Shown here: positions 50,601-63,950 of the stretch, piece after piece
Layout of the letters: the number at the start of each line of letters is the position of its first letter
Numbering within the stretch: the stretch's first letter is position 1
Notes under the pieces: generated by a model
Databases searched by the model: none
What the model was told of the DNA's origin: nothing
The model's input: only the letters and a program-made list of their open reading frames with translations
Source of the DNA: Odobenus rosmarus divergens
Lineage: Eukaryota > Chordata > Mammalia > Carnivora > Odobenidae
DNA: 64,000 nucleotides
NCBI RefSeq assembly: GCF_000321225.1
Contig: NW_004451649.1
Coordinates: 396,674-460,673 of the forward strand
Direction: 5' to 3'
Translations under genes and position numbers: made by a program

Positions 50601-50912
50601 TGCTATTTTAGGATGGAACGTTCTGAATATATTTGTTAAATCTATCTGTTCTAGTGTGTCATTCAAAGCCATTGTTTCCTTGTTGATTTTCTGTTTAGAT
50701 GATCTGTCCATTGATATAGTTGGGGTGTTAAAGTTCCCTACTATCAGGGCACCTGGGTGGCTCAGTTGGTTAAACATCTGCCTTCAGCTCAGATCATGAT
50801 CTCAGGGTCCTGGAATCAAGCCCCAGGGCTGGCTCCCTGCTAAGCAGGGAGTCTGCTTCTTCCTCTTCTTCTGCCCCTCCCTACCACTCCTGTGCATGTG
50901 CTCTGTCTCTCC

Positions 50913-50943
<31 letters not shown>

Positions 50944-51044
50944 AATCTTAAAAAAAAGTCCCCTATTACGATTGTATTATCATCAATTAGTTCCTTTATT
51001 TTTAACCATTTTATGTATTTGGGTGCTCCTATGTTTGGGTGCAT
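47607..51044 (-). pseudogene. LINE-1 ORF2 remnant (endonuclease and reverse transcriptase)
   Basis: ORF2 of L1 encodes an AP-like endonuclease and a reverse transcriptase that copy L1 RNA into DNA at the nick. Here the frame is broken into pieces. They include endonuclease-like parts (50274-51044, with TIVIGDF and KIDHILAHK-type words) and the conserved [23 protein letters not shown] segment (49697-49903). Next come [15 protein letters not shown] (within 49116-49460), the catalytic FADDM motif (complement of 49090-49104), and the C-terminal WE-KLVQPLW-like piece (47607-47804). A plus-strand SINE interrupts the endonuclease region at 50747. Confidence 0.9.
50731..50968 (+). mobile_element. Can-SINE inserted in L1 ORF2
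   Basis: Element 50747-50955, starting gggcacctgggtggctcag and ending in (AAAT)n and A-rich tail. Diverged duplication aagttccctacta and aagtcccctatta (50731-50743, 50956-50968; 11 of 13). The tail has expanded to about seven AAAT units, a natural microsatellite. Confidence 0.9.
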
Positions 51045-51196
51045 AAATATTTACAGTTGTTATATCTTCTTACTGGATTGTTCCCTTCATTATTATATAG
51101 TGCCCTTCTTTGTTTCTTGTTATTGTCTTTGTTTTAAAGTCTATTTTGTCCAATATAAGTATTGCTACACTGGGTTTCTTTTTCTTACATTCTTTC

Positions 51197-51305
51197 TTTT
51201 CTTTTCTTTTTTTTTTTTTTTTAAGTAAGCTCTATACAGGGCTTAAACTCACTACCCCGAGATCAAGAGTCACATGCTCTATCAATTGAGCCAGCCAGGT
51301 GCCCC
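51197..51305 (-). mobile_element. Truncated older Can-SINE in L1
   Basis: A T-tract followed by only the tRNA-like half on the minus strand (aactcactaccccgagatcaagagtc, ending gccagccaggtgcccc). This form lacks the usual body and resembles an older or monomeric SINE type. It splits the L1 between tttctt and ttactctggc. Confidence 0.7.
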
Positions 51306-52583
51306 TTACTCTGGCTTTGTTTTGACATCCATTGGCATGATAGGTGTCTATCACCTCACTTTCAATCTGTAGGTGTCTTTAGGTCTAAAATGAATCTCCT
51401 CTAGGCAGCAAATAGATGGGTCTTGTTTTTTTATCCATTCTCTCACCCTATGTCTTTTGACTGGAGCATTTAGTTCATTTACATGCAAAGTAATTGTTGA
51501 TAAATATGTATTTATTGCCATCTTATTACTTGTTTTGTGGTTGTTTCTGAAGATTTTCTCTGATCATTTCTTGTCTTTTTCTCCTTCATGTTTTGCTGAT
51601 TTTCTTCAGTGGTTTATTTAGAATTTCTTTCTCTTTTTCTTTGCGTATTTATTACTGGTTTTTGTTACGGTTACATTAGGTTTGTGTATAACCTCTTCTG
51701 CATATAGCAGTCTATATTAAGTTGATGCTGGTTTAAGTTGGAACCCATACTTTTCTCCTCTCCTCCCCATGTTTTCGGTATATATTATTATATTTTTATA
51801 GCCTTTTTTGTAAGCTCCTTGACTGATTTTTTTACAGAAATACATTCATTTTTCTGCTTTTGTGTTTTCTACTTTTATATTGTTACTTTTGGTCTCTCCT
51901 TTCATTCAGTCCCCTTTAATATTGCTTGGAGGGCTGGTTTAGTGGCCATGAACTCTTTTAGTTTTGTTTTTCTGGGAAACTCTTTATCTCTCCTTCTAAT
52001 TTGAATGATGGCCTTGCTGGATGTAGTATTCTTGGCTGAAGATTTTTCCCATTCAGAATTTTGAATATATCATGCCACTCTCTTCTGGCTTGAAAAGTTT
52101 CTGTTGAAAATCTGCTAGCCTTTTGAGTTTTTCCTTGTAAGTTACTGACGTCTTTTATCTTTTTAAAATTTTAAATTTTAAATTTTAAATTTTTTTCTTT
52201 ATCACTATATTTTGCCAATTTAATTCTAATATGTCTTGGTGTGGATGTGCTTTTTGTTGATTTTGATGGGAGTTTCTGTGACTCCTAGATCTGAATACCT
52301 GTTTCCTTCCCCAAATTAGGGAAGTTTTTAGCTATTATTTCTTCAAATAAATTTTCTACCCCCTTTTCTCTCTTTTCTTCTTTTGGACTCCTGTAATACC
52401 AATATTAATTACTTGTGATGAAGTCACTGAGTTCCCTAAGTCTATTCTCATTTTGCATAATTCTTCTTTCTCTCTTTTGTTCAGCTTGATTACTTTCCAT
52501 TACTCTGTCTTCTAGGTCACTAATTCATTCCTCTGCATCTTTCATCTTGCTGTACATTCTATCAAGCGTGTTTCTCATTTCAT

Positions 52584-52928
52584 TTATTGAGCCCTTAACT
52601 CTGCTATGTTATTCTGTATTTCTGTGTTAAGGGTCTCACCCATATCTTCCACTCTTTTCTCAGGTCCATTGAGTATTCTTATGATCATTGTTTTCTCTAT
52701 CAGCATGTTACTTATATCTGTTTCACCTAGATCTCTGGCCATGGCCTTGACCTGCTCTTTCATTTGGGAAAAATTTCTCTGTATTCTCATTTTGTCTGCC
52801 TTTCTGGTCTGTTTCTCTGTGTTAACAAAGGTAGCTATGTATTCTGCTCTTGAAAGCAGTGACTTTGTGAAGAAGAGGTCCTGGAGTGCCCTGCAGTGCA
52901 GTGTCCCCTGTTCACCAGAACCTGGCAT
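52584..52928 (-). pseudogene. LINE-1 ORF1 remnant
   Basis: L1 ORF1 encodes an RNA-binding coiled-coil chaperone. This open stretch (about 114 codons) includes charged, heptad-like sequence (MKEQVKAMARDLGETD, EKRVEDMGETLNTEIQ) consistent with the ORF1 coiled coil. Downstream RNA-binding parts are not in an intact frame. Confidence 0.75.
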
Positions 52929-54040
52929 TTCAGGAGAGCATGCTATGTGTGTTGCTTTCTCCCTGCTGTTGTGTCTGAGCCAATTTTCCTTTCAGTGCAG
53001 TGGACCGTGCTGACTATCTGCCTGTTGTGGGCTGTACTTGCTCTCTGTGGTGTTGGTGGGACCCAGGCAGGGAAGGGGGCAGGGATGTTAGGAAAATTTG
53101 CTCTGGGCCACTAGTTCTATTCCAGGTACCCGAATCACTGTGATGGCTGGGTGCAACTCAGCATAGTGGGTTGGCTGGGTATGGTTCATGGTGGCAGCTG
53201 TGCACCCCTAGGCTAGGTGGGGTGTGTGCACTAACGAAATTTGCCCTAAGCCCAGGCCAAGTTTAGCCTGGAGTGCAAGAGTCCTCAGGAGAACGTGTGG
53301 GCCTGGCACACTGCTAGCAGGTTAGGCAGCAATGTCTGTGGAGCCCCGCCTCCTGCAGATGGCCCTGTGTTTATGCTGGGGGAGTGGGGGAGGAAAATGG
53401 CGCTGCCATCTCCCTCGGTTTCAGAGAAGTCCCTCAACACATTCCAAAATCATCGTGAACATATCTGTCTCCCATTTGCCCCCAGGTTTTGTGTAAACTG
53501 CTGTTTTTATGTTCCCTCTCTGTGTAGGGTGCTGTCTCTTTAAGGGCTGTGACCCAACTGTCACTCATTCTCCTGGCTGGCCCAGTGCTGAGTCAGCTGA
53601 CTTTTAAACTCCAAAGATTCAGCCCCTCTGGATTTTAAAGCCAAACGTTATGGGTATGAGTCTTCCCCATGTGGGTTCCCTGGTGCAAAGGCCAGTTTCT
53701 CCACCCTCTCCATGGGCACAGCTCCCTCCCTTGTGCTAGAAGCTCCCACTGTCTTTCCTAAACTTTCAGATGCAGATTCTTTTCTATAGTTAGTTGTGGA
53801 GTTTGTTCTGCCAACCTTTGGATCACTCTCCAGTTTACTGACTTGTATACGGATATTATCTAGTTGTAAATGTGGGATGGCGAGAGCTCTGGGTACTTGG
53901 TCATCTTCCTTCCAATTTGCAGTGATGTGGTGTTTCTGGTTGAGGTATAAGGATAGAGAGGAGATTCCTCTGGGGAGCAGAGTTGGAGGGTTTCTTGAGA
54001 AAGGCTCAGTCATGGAAAGAAGGCGACAAAAGCCCATCTA

Positions 54041-56691
54041 GAGATTTTAAAGTGGGTTAATGTTATTAAAAAAATACAATATGTGACCTCTATCAAAGTG
54101 TTATTAAAGATGAAAAGACCAAAGGCAGAGAAAGTCCTTTAGGGATAAAATGGTGAGAGAATAAGCAAACAGAACACCACTAGATATGCAGGGAGAAAGA
54201 CTGATTCAAAAACTATAGTGGAGGTAGATTTGACAGAATTGGACTGGGTGTGGGGGAATACAGAGAAAGTACAGGAGTAGATATATTTAAGGGTACAGGT
54301 TTAAACTGGGAATTTGAAAAGGTGAGTCAAAATTAAGACACCCTCAAGTGTACCTATATTAATGATCTTTTAGACTATAAAGGGAAGATTATTCTTCATG
54401 TCCTTCTTTGCTGGTCCTCTAAATTTGAAGACAGTGGTAGTTCTTTGCTACATGTGATTTCCTGTCTTTCTACTTGTTTGAGCTTGTATAAATTTGAACT
54501 CAGCTTTAATTTGTAATTTAAAAGTATAACACCAACTACTGTATACATGCTTTCCTTTGACAAGTTCAAATAGTTCCATTTATATAGAGAACATAGTATC
54601 TTCAAAATCAAGAACAAATTCACAAAGCTTTCCAAGAAATATCTCTACCTTCTGTCAGGATACAGGAAGGCCCATGTTTACATCTTGGTCCATTTTATAT
54701 CTGCCGAATTGCACAATATAGATCTCTATTAATTTTGAATGAATTAAATTGTTCTTTATAAACATTTTTTTTTAATGCAGAAGCTGAGGCAATTTATGCC
54801 ATCTGACCCCAAATACGCTCATGAGTAAAACTTCCTATTAAAGTCAAGGATCTTGCTTCCTTCTGGTAGAAGAAGGAAGTATGTCACAGACAGGATGAAT
54901 CCTGGACAGTGACTTTTCAAGGGAAATATGTCCTTTGGACCAACTTGGTGGTTAATGAGCTATGCAGCCTGAGAGTAACGGTCCAGGGAAGATTGTATAA
55001 GTGGGATTCTTTGCTTGCTGTAAAACCGTGTTGGCTTCTTCCGCCCAGCCTTTAGAATTCCTCATATTTTTTGTTCCTGGTGTAAGATAGTGATAGAAAT
55101 AGAATAGAGCCAGTATCTCAGTAAAAAGAAAGTAAAAAAAAAAATTAAGTTAAGATGGACATTGAGGTGAAGGAGGCCAATTCCTAGAGTTTCTAATTGG
55201 TCTTATTTTGTAAGTTTTAAGTTACTGTCATGCTGTGGGGCCACATCATAGCTCACATTTGAAAGCATATGGGTGTTGTGCCAGAACATCGCTGCAACCA
55301 GTGGTTGAGAGGAGTCTAACTCTACAAAATTTCATCAGTATGTGTGTTTTTATATATATTTGCCCAAAGTGTAATATATCAGTACTGAGATAAGCACCCT
55401 GATAATTAAGTGCCTACATATTAAATTTGGGATCAAGATACAGGAATAACTAGAATAAGAGAGGCATTCTTTTTTTTTTTTTAGAAATATCACACAAAAC
55501 CTCCTCACCTGGAACTCGCCCTTCTATGTTTTTATACACTACTTTTATAGTTTAATTTTTTTAAAAAATTTTCTTTTCTATTCAACGAGCACCACCTCTT
55601 CCCACTAACATCAGATCCTTTTGCATCTGGTATCCATCATTCTGTAACACAGAGCATATAATGTTGAAAACGATGGCCCTGATATAAGGAGTCTCTGCGT
55701 AAAATTCATTCTCCTGGTTTTGTTTTTGGGCCTGTATATTGCATATTGTATTGATGGAGGGGCTTTGATTTTCATAATAGTCTGTGAACTCTGGAGGGAC
55801 TGGTTTGCTGATGAGGCATATAGAAATGATTAGAAGTATTGAGTTGTCTCATAATGAATCTAAAATAGAAATATAGATGCTGCAAAAGAAAATATAGTAG
55901 ACCTTTTTTCCTATGCATTGTGATCTCTTAACTTGTTATCATATCACAATACTCCTGAGTACCTTTAATTTCCATTCCATGCGAGGGTTATACAGAATTT
56001 GAGAAAAATATGCAGTTGAAGGACTCATTTAAGTACATATATCCACATATAAACTGATATAAGTTGGATTGGACTGTAACTTGTGTTATATAAATATAAC
56101 TACACTACATTTTCGTACCCTGAGGAACTAATCAAAATGAGTGGGGCTATCTTTATTACACCCTATCCCAATCAATTTATTCTGTAAATTTATATAACTA
56201 TTTATCATTTCTTACTTTTCCCACGCTAATGTTAAAATTAGGGTCAAGTTAACCAAAGAAATGTTTATAAAGTGAACTTGGTTTGGCAAAACAGTAATTA
56301 TTATAAAACACTACATTTTAAGCAACGTTAACTCAATCAGGTAAATAGAGTAATTGAACTTATAAATGAGTGCATGATATTAATAATGTCTTTTGGAGAG
56401 GATTTAGGACATGCTTTGTATGTATTTATCTCACACAAAGAGGAAAGTTTCTTTCTGTGGGAAAACATTACATCATAGGAAGGCCTGAAATATTTGAGAA
56501 GCAACTTTGTGAAGCCACATTCAATTTAAACAAGTTCCAACAAGACAGAGTCCTCAGAAGAAGAAAAAGGGATGATGGTCACAAAGATCCACTATCTCGT
56601 TTCCCAGCTTTCTCTATAATGTAGCTAAGACTCTCACTGATGAAGTCATCCTTTCTGGATCCATCTGTGTAAGAACTTGTTCTTCCTCCCT
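54041..56691. other. Non-coding intron, nothing recognised
   Basis: AT-rich with no gene, RNA or confidently named repeat over 2.6 kb. Confidence 0.5.
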
Positions 56692-56900
56692 CTTTTTTTT
56701 TTTTTTTAAGATTTATTATTTGAAAGAGAGAGAAGGAGAGAGTGCAGTGGCAGGGGGAAGGACAGAGAGAGAGAAAATTAAGCAGTCTCCGTGCTGAGCA
56801 AAGGAGCCCGATGCTGGGCTTGATCTGGAGACCCTGAGATCAGGACCTGAGCTGAAACCAAGGGTCGGGCACTTAACTGACTGCACCATCCAGGTGCCCC
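56692..56900 (-). mobile_element. Can-SINE, diverged
   Basis: T-tract, GA-rich body, and complement of the tRNA-like head ending accatccaggtgcccc. Flanks (tcttcctccctc and tcttctgtc) hint at a decayed duplication. Confidence 0.88.
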
Positions 56901-57300
56901 CGTCTTCTGTCTTTTTTCAAGCAAATTTGGTAGAGCTTTTAAAGACTTAATTTTGTTTGATGAGATTCGTTAGGGTTAGGCTACATAAATGTAAAATGAA
57001 AGATTCTACTCCTTATTGTTAATATCTTAATTCATGATATGCCTTGATATATAAGAAGACATGAGTATTATGTAATATTTCATTTTGGATTGTGAGAAAC
57101 TAGCAACTTCTCATTTATATGGATAATTTAAAAAATTAACAACTGCATAATATTGGGAATGAAGCAGTTACAAAAATATATAGTATATTTGGTGTAATTT
57201 TCACCACTCTAAATATATAGATAACTCAAAACTTAGGTATAGGACATGATTTTTATGACAATTTTGTTAAGGCTTGTAGGTACAATAATATAAAAATAAC

Positions 57301-57302
<2 letters not shown>

Positions 57303-57333
<31 letters not shown>
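57303..57333 (+). repeat. (TG)15 microsatellite
   Basis: Uninterrupted TG dinucleotides over 31 bases; likely length-polymorphic. Confidence 0.97.
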
Positions 57334-57335
<2 letters not shown>

Positions 57336-57884
57336 ACCATTAGAAAAAGAAATACATTTCTTCCAATTTATATTAAGAAAATTCTGTTGCAATATTGGAG
57401 ATAAGGAACATCTTCAGTGTCTTTTAGTAAGCTCTCAAATACCACCTGAATCGAGTAAATGAATAAAAAAGTTTTAGGCATAGATTATTTTAGCTTGATA
57501 GCAACCTATCTTTATTTAGTGGTTTGAGGCAAAACTCATATAGAAATTAAAACCATAGTACTCTAACGTTTACTTACCTCGAAAGTTCTAACAGAATGTA
57601 AGTAATATTTGCGATAGCCTTGTTATTGTAATCGAAAGAAAAAGGTTATTGTGTGTTCTCTGGTACAGCTGCCCACCTGTCCCATTACATCGCGGAGAAT
57701 GAGTTTGTATCTCCTCTGAGGGTGAGTGAAGACCATAAGTGATATTGTTAGTACTCTTGAAAAAGTAATGGAAAATAGATCTGCAGAATATGGCACTAAG
57801 GGACAAGTTGCTATTTTTAAAAAATTTCATCTTGTTTTGCTATTTCCAAGTTTGTGGCATTTCTTATTAGTTTAGATGATAGCA

Positions 57885-58400
57885 CAGATGTACATTCACT
57901 CATTAGTTCCTTCCAAAGATATTTACCAAGCATCTGCATTGTTTTGGGGGCTTATAATAGTGTAGTGAGCTTTCAATTCAGTGAGAAAGATCATAATCAT
58001 ACTGAATATGTTTGTACTTTTAATTGAATTTAAGTCATATGAAGAAAAAGTACAGTGTCACCAATGGATTTAAATATCTACAAAATTTCGTTTGTTGTGC
58101 CTGGAGGCTTTCTCAGGGAAGAAGTAATGTTTCTATTGAGGCCTGTGGGATTAGGGATAGTCATGTGAGGAGTAGGATCTGGGAAGAGCATTCCAGGCAG
58201 AGATGAGGTCCTGAAGGGAGTGGGGAGGGGAGACCCTGACACCACTGAAAACCGAGAAGAGTAGAAAGGACAGTTGTGGGCAAAGGAAAGGTAGAAGAAA
58301 GCTGGGCTGGATGACCACAGATTATGTAGGTAAAGATTCTAAATTTTGTCCCAAGACAATGGGATTGTAATGCTTCTCAGGGAATTTCCAGGCTGCTAAA
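57885..58400. mobile_element. Old dispersed repeat, family not assigned
   Basis: Opens cattcactcattagttcc and agcatctgcattg, later aagagcattccaggcagag and gtcccaagacaatgggattg, a pattern widespread in mammals and similar to 38880-39290. No frame is meaningful. Confidence 0.4.
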
Positions 58401-58679
58401 AGAGGTCCAATGATAAATCTGAATAGTGTACATAGAGTGTGATCAACTCTAGTTTAGAGGTGGCCTTGGGGTGCCATGAAAGCATATTATGTGGGAGCCT
58501 CAGCCATTCTGGGGATGAGAAAAGGATACAGAAGGGGTTACCTTGGGCTGAGTCCAGAGTTAGATTTAGCTGGATGCTATTCCCATCTTCCACCCAGACC
58601 AGTCACATTAAAAAGGTTTACTTTACTTTATAATTATTTATATACATGCATTATGAATCATACTTATGTCAGGCTACTT

Positions 58680-58785
58680 CGTGTCAGGAACTGTTTCCTC
58701 CTTGTTATTTCTTGCTGTGGGTAGCAGAGAACCTTGCACATAAAAAGTGTTCCCTAAATACTTGTTGAATTAAATAAAAATGCCC
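58680..58785 (+). mobile_element. LINE-2 3' end
   Basis: The terminus cttgcacataaaaagtgttcc then ctaaatacttgttgaat is a diverged L2 end. Confidence 0.6.
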
Positions 58786-59065
58786 CATTTAATTCAATTC
58801 TTCTTAGTCTTACTTGTTTCAGACTTAGCAAAAACTCGTCAATAACCTTGGTTTTACTGAATTCATCAATAGTGTGTGCAAATTTAAGGTGATCTATTCA
58901 TCACTTTCTGAATATACACAGTTTATGTATTCTGAATTTGATGGGACTATCTCTTACCTATATTGGTGTGAATAAATCCAATTTATCATTCATCACATAC
59001 ATTTAGTGTTACAGTTGTTAGTTTGCTTACCTAGATGGAAAGCCACATCTGTTTTCTTTTAATTT

Positions 59066-59293
59066 TAAAGTCAGCAGAGGGACACCTGGGTGGCTCAGTC
59101 GGTTGAGCAGCTGCCTTCGGCTCAGGTCATGATCTCAGGGTCCTGGGATCGAGTTCTGCGTGGGGCTCCCGGCTCATCAGGGAGTTTGCTTCTCCCTCTC
59201 CCTCTGCCCCTTCCCCCAGCTCATGCTCTCTCATTCTCTTTCTCTCAAATAAATAAATAAAATCTTTAAAAAATAAAAAAATAAAGCCAGAAG
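59066..59293 (+). mobile_element. Can-SINE with target-site duplication
   Basis: Element from about 59079 (ggacacctgggtggctcagtcgg) to about 59281, with an AATAAA-rich tail. Flanking taaagtcagcag and taaagccagaag form a duplication with two mismatches. Confidence 0.9.
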
Positions 59294-59470
59294 AAAATTA
59301 ATATGCTTATGTTACTGTTTTTAAGCTTTCTCTTTTGTAATGTCATGAAAAGAAATGCCTGAGTTCATTGTATTTATTATCACTTTTTTGTCAAAGAGAA
59401 TTGGCTTTATTTTTAAAATATACTTTAAGAGGAGAATGTCTTAAATTATGTCAGTTTATTCCTTTTAAAG

Positions 59471-59668
59471 AAAGGAGATTAGGGACACCTGGGTGGTTCA
59501 GGTCATGATCCCAGGGTCCTGGGATCGAGTCTGGCATCAGGTTCCTTGCTCTGCGGGGAGCCTTCTTCTCCCTCTGCCTGCCACTCCTCCTGCTTGTGCT
59601 CTCTCTTACTTTCTCTCTCTCTCTCTGTGAGAAATAAATAAATAAAATCTTAAAAAAAGGAAAGATTA
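59471..59668 (+). mobile_element. Can-SINE with internal deletion in its tRNA-like head
   Basis: Starts gggacacctgggtggttcag (59482) but jumps directly to gtcatgatcccaggg, missing roughly 30 bases between the two promoter boxes compared with other copies here. Approximate duplication aaaggagatta and aaaggaaagatta flanks it. The deletion could predate or follow insertion. Confidence 0.88.
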
Positions 59669-62600
59669 AAATATGCAGATTAGTTTATAAGAGCTTATAA
59701 AATAAAATTCAAGCATATTTTTCATATGCTTATATTTTTGTATAACTTCAAATTTATATTATATATATTTTAATAAAATTAATGGTTGAATACTAGTGAT
59801 ATTTCAAGATATAATACAAACCTATTTCACTGCAGGATAAAAAGTACAGAAGTTTGTAACAATTTAAAAATTGGGGACAGATAAATGCTTGAATCAGAAG
59901 CCAGTCTATATAATAATGATTTGTGCTTTCTCACTCAATTATTTTGATTTTTTCCTTTGGAAAAAGAGAAGATGAATTATTTCTATAATAAAGTATTTGC
60001 AATAATAATTCCCTGATGTTCTCATTTCCCATTTTTCCATAAGGTTGATGACCACCAGAGGGATAGGAAGGTCTTGATAGCACTAATGCTCAACCGAAGG
60101 CAAGAAATGGGTTTCTGGAAAGTGACCAGAATTGTGTGTCTCCCCAGATTTGGGTGGCAGGAGTGCTCACAAAGTATATTTATTAAGTGATTTAAATGAC
60201 AGGTGGGTCTGGCTTAATCAAGGGCACTAAATTCGTTTAGGCAAAAAACTTGAGGGAACTGCATATAAAGTAATAACAATCACAATAATGTTTAGTAATA
60301 TTATACCACTCTTTCCCTAAGGAGCTTCAAGCAATTGGCAATTGTCTCATTAATTCTCAGAAACTCCCCGGAAAGGAGTAGTGCAATATAGTACATGTTG
60401 AAAAGAAGATGTCTTAAATCGGAATAGTTGTATTAGTATATATAGGTTGTTCAGCAAAGGCTGCAACACATTTTTATAGAAATAAAGTTTTTATTTTTCA
60501 TTACAAGAAATGAATGACCAAATCAAAACTTTCTTCAAAATTAATTGTGAAAAATAGCTCATTGTTTCGCTTTGTATTTTCATTTAAACCCAATTACCTG
60601 TCATTCCTATGACCTATTTTCAAAATTCCATTAAATTCAGTGAGTAACAAGATTCTTAGCAATCTTTAGTCAGATGTCATTTGACTGTCAGTGAGCAAGA
60701 TTGAGAACACCTTAAATGAGGAGTTTCAATCAATGACCATCATCCATACTATTGATTAAACACTTTGTTACCTTAGTAATGGCCCAAATTTTAAACATTT
60801 CTTAGAATTGGTTAATTTTAAGGGACAATTAAAATAATCAAATAATATCATTGTTTGCATAATTAATTAAAAAACTAGTGGAATATGAAGGAAAATATGG
60901 ATGTTTCTCTTTGAAAATAGTGCCTTGTGCTGTTATTGGCTATACAAATGACCTTTCCACTCCGAGGTCAGAGTTCAAATTAAGCCTTGGGTCCTAAGTA
61001 AATTGAGATGAATGGTTTGGCCTTTGTCCCTGGTGTAAAATAGTCCATATTGCAAAATCACCATACATCTGTTTTTGTGAAATTGGCGTAATTGGCATTC
61101 TCCTAGGATTTTGTTGGCCTTGAAGCTGAAGGTATTTCCTGTGACAAAGGTGGATTCTTGTCTAGGTCAAGGTTTTTTTAAAAGTCTATACAGATGGCCT
61201 AGGATATGTTCATTCACTTTGAGAAGTAAAGAACTATGTCTCATCATAATAAATATGGTAATTGGTAATAGCACAATAACTATCTAATACATTTACTAAG
61301 ATGGGGAGTGCTTGTGGGAAATGATGAGAGAAAGAAGTTGGAATAATTTTGAAGGGGCCATCTTCTTGATCTTGCTAGTAGTTTTATAACTATCTTCACT
61401 CGATCATATTGAGAAAAATAAAGATTGCCTTTACATTCCAATGAATTGAAAGTTACTCATATTTTCATCAACTTTAAAATTTAAATGTATAGGTATGATA
61501 TCAGATGTCAAAAAAATTGGGAAAATTTGGTTTCAAAATCAACTCTTTGTTCTGTAAGTTCCTCTGTTAATAACACAGTTTATATAGTTGTTCAAAATTT
61601 TTATCATGTATATTAATAGCAAATTAATTTGAAAATTTCCTTAGAAAAACTCTATGTGGGAAAGGTGTTTGTATATAGTGTCACCCTGTAAATCACACAC
61701 CAATATGTGAACAGTAAATTAAAGGACTAAGAATAGAGGTGTATACATTAATGCTAAAGATATTCCTATTTCGTTTATATAGTTAATCTGGATTTTTGGG
61801 GGAAATGACTGTTTTTGTTTTTAAGCAGTTTTTGATAGTACAGATTCTGAAGTATGCGTAAGGAATGGTTGCTTAGTGTTGGTATTGGAAGGTTATATTA
61901 AAATATATAAGTTACCCCCATTATCCATTTATTTACTCAGAATAAAACAAAAAACAAATCTTTGGTATCCTTGCAGTAATTTTTAAAATTAACACTCAAG
62001 TTTGGGTTATCAAGTTTTAAATTCTTCATTTGCTTTTGGTTTAAATATTATTTCAAGCAAAATAACCTCTTGCCTCCTTCCCTACCACATACCTCAATCC
62101 CCCCCACCCCCACATGTCCACACCGCAAAACAAAAACACAAAGCAGCTTGCATTTGTTGGTAGGGCTTAGCAACTTTTACACATATTTTAAGAATTGTCT
62201 TTACTTCATTATTAGTGACTACCAAAGTTGTGATGCTGGGTGAATGAAGCCATCATTTCTGTTATAAATCATGCTGACTGAAGCCAGAGTCCTTCCAGAC
62301 ATACATGGCTTAAAAGAGTGGTCTAGTGTGGTGGGCTCTCATGCTCCCATCAGCTGAATGGTATACTCAGTAAGAATCAGTTTTGCTTATTCTCAAACAT
62401 AATTTTTTTTTGCTACTTGTTCTCAATATTTTATCATCCTTATTTAGTGAAATTTAAGCCAATGGACTATTGTGAGTAAAAAAAGGAAGAGTTTTATCCA
62501 TACATACCGAATTAAAAAGAATTTATATATGTGTCTCTAAAAAAACTACTTTTGAGTTAGATGTAAGTAACATACTGAGAAGACTGGGGACGATGTCATG

Positions 62601-63824
62601 GTATTTTTGTGAGAACATTAACTGAGATAACACATGAAAACAACTAGCAACATGCTTGGCATATACTCAGTGCTGAATTGAGTATCTGCTTCTTTTCATA
62701 AGTTTTTTGACAAATGTCATCAATTCTCTACTGATATATTATCTTCAGCCTCAGAGGACATAAACTTTTAGGAAGTAGGTGGGAAAACCAGGACAGCTCT
62801 TAGCATGAAATTACTGGGAATTAATTCAACATGGCACATATTCATTCACAAATTACCAGGTTATCTCAGTTTTAAAAAGGATATAGAGGATACTTCAAAA
62901 ATATTTTTGTTTCATTTTTCTTTTATTGATGACTACTTCATATATTGATTTTTGAAATCGTCATTACTCATTTCTTACAGTGTATACCTGTTGAAGATAT
63001 TTTCTTCAACTCTAACCAGTCCTGTTGAAATCTTTCCTTATTTGTATCTCTCTTGCTGCTATTTTTTCTTTTTGTTCTTGGCACATTTTAAGTTGTTTTC
63101 AAAACAATTATAAAAGTATATTTGCAAAACTTTCCAACAAGGCACCATTAGCTTTTGTCCTTGTTGTTGTTATAATGTCATAACTGGGGGGCAGAGACTG
63201 TCCTGTTTTGGAGCTCTACCTCTCTCTCACCACTGCGAATGCACAGACTTCTTGGTTGATATTTATGTTAAGGGTGTGAATATTAATTTGATACAAGAAA
63301 ACATATTTTCCTGATGAAAGAAAGCTGTCAGTCTTATGTGTCAGAAGCGAGTAAAATTAAGACAGCACTTGCAAAGATGTTTCCTTCTGTTGTGCCATCC
63401 TTACCCAAGGGAGTGATAGAAGCCATTTTGTTTTGACTCTTTGAAATGAGAATGAAGAGATACCCTATTGAGAATAATCTCTATTTGGATGAGAATTGTA
63501 TAGAATAAAGCATAATCATTTTTGTTCTTCTGCTAATTTCTGAAACCTCCTACCAACTAGTCACTTAAGAGTCAAGTTCCATAATCACTCTAAAGAGAAA
63601 ACATATCTTGAAATATAACTCAAGAACATTATTCATATATGGAATAGGGTGAATGGTATCAAAGCAGCATGAGAAAAGGTAGGATTGGGAGTAGACTATG
63701 TGAACCAAGACTTTAATGTTTTTGTGAACATTCAATTCAATAATATTCCACAGTATGATATGCAGACCACTTTCCCATGCTAGTGTGTTCCCAGGGCTTA
63801 ATGAATATATTATCTGAAATAGAG
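59669..63824. other. Non-coding intron, mostly unique sequence
   Basis: No gene recognised. Weak MIR-like words occur near 60300-60385 and 62600-62690. A C-rich run is at about 62098-62114. Confidence 0.5.
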
Positions 63825-63950
63825 GTGGTCACATTGCAGCCTTTGGGCCAAATTTGACCTGCCACCTGTTTTTATATGGCCCACAAACTATAATAATGTT
63901 TCTTTTTCTTTTTTATTTGCATTTTGAAGTAGTTGAATAAAAATCAAGAG
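63825..63950. mobile_element. Old DNA transposon-like fragment
   Basis: The words gcagcctttgggccaaatttgacctgcc, cacctgtttttatatggcc recall a common old mammalian repeat, probably of hAT type. Family not certain. Confidence 0.35.

Larger units (their letters stand above)
46851..54040 (-). mobile_element. Near full-length, decayed LINE-1, antisense to ROBO2
   Basis: About 7.2 kb including three SINE insertions; about 6.6 kb of L1 itself. Reading on the minus strand: a GC-richer 5' UTR (54040 to about 52930), ORF1 remnants (52930 to about 51900), ORF2 (about 51400 to 47560), then the 3' UTR ending near 46851. ORF2 still shows its endonuclease and reverse transcriptase signatures but is broken by stops and frameshifts, so it is inactive. 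No target-site duplication could be identified. The 5' boundary is estimated from element structure. Confidence 0.88.

Noticed and set aside
48573..50799. Plus-strand hydrophobic frames resembling membrane proteins
   Set aside because: They are the antisense of L1 ORF2. Its A-rich coding strand gives Phe/Leu/Ser-rich shadows on the other strand.
53648..54037. 129-codon minus-strand frame near the L1 5' end
   Set aside because: It lies in the L1 5' UTR, shows no ORF1 features, and is best read as part of the untranslated leader of the element.
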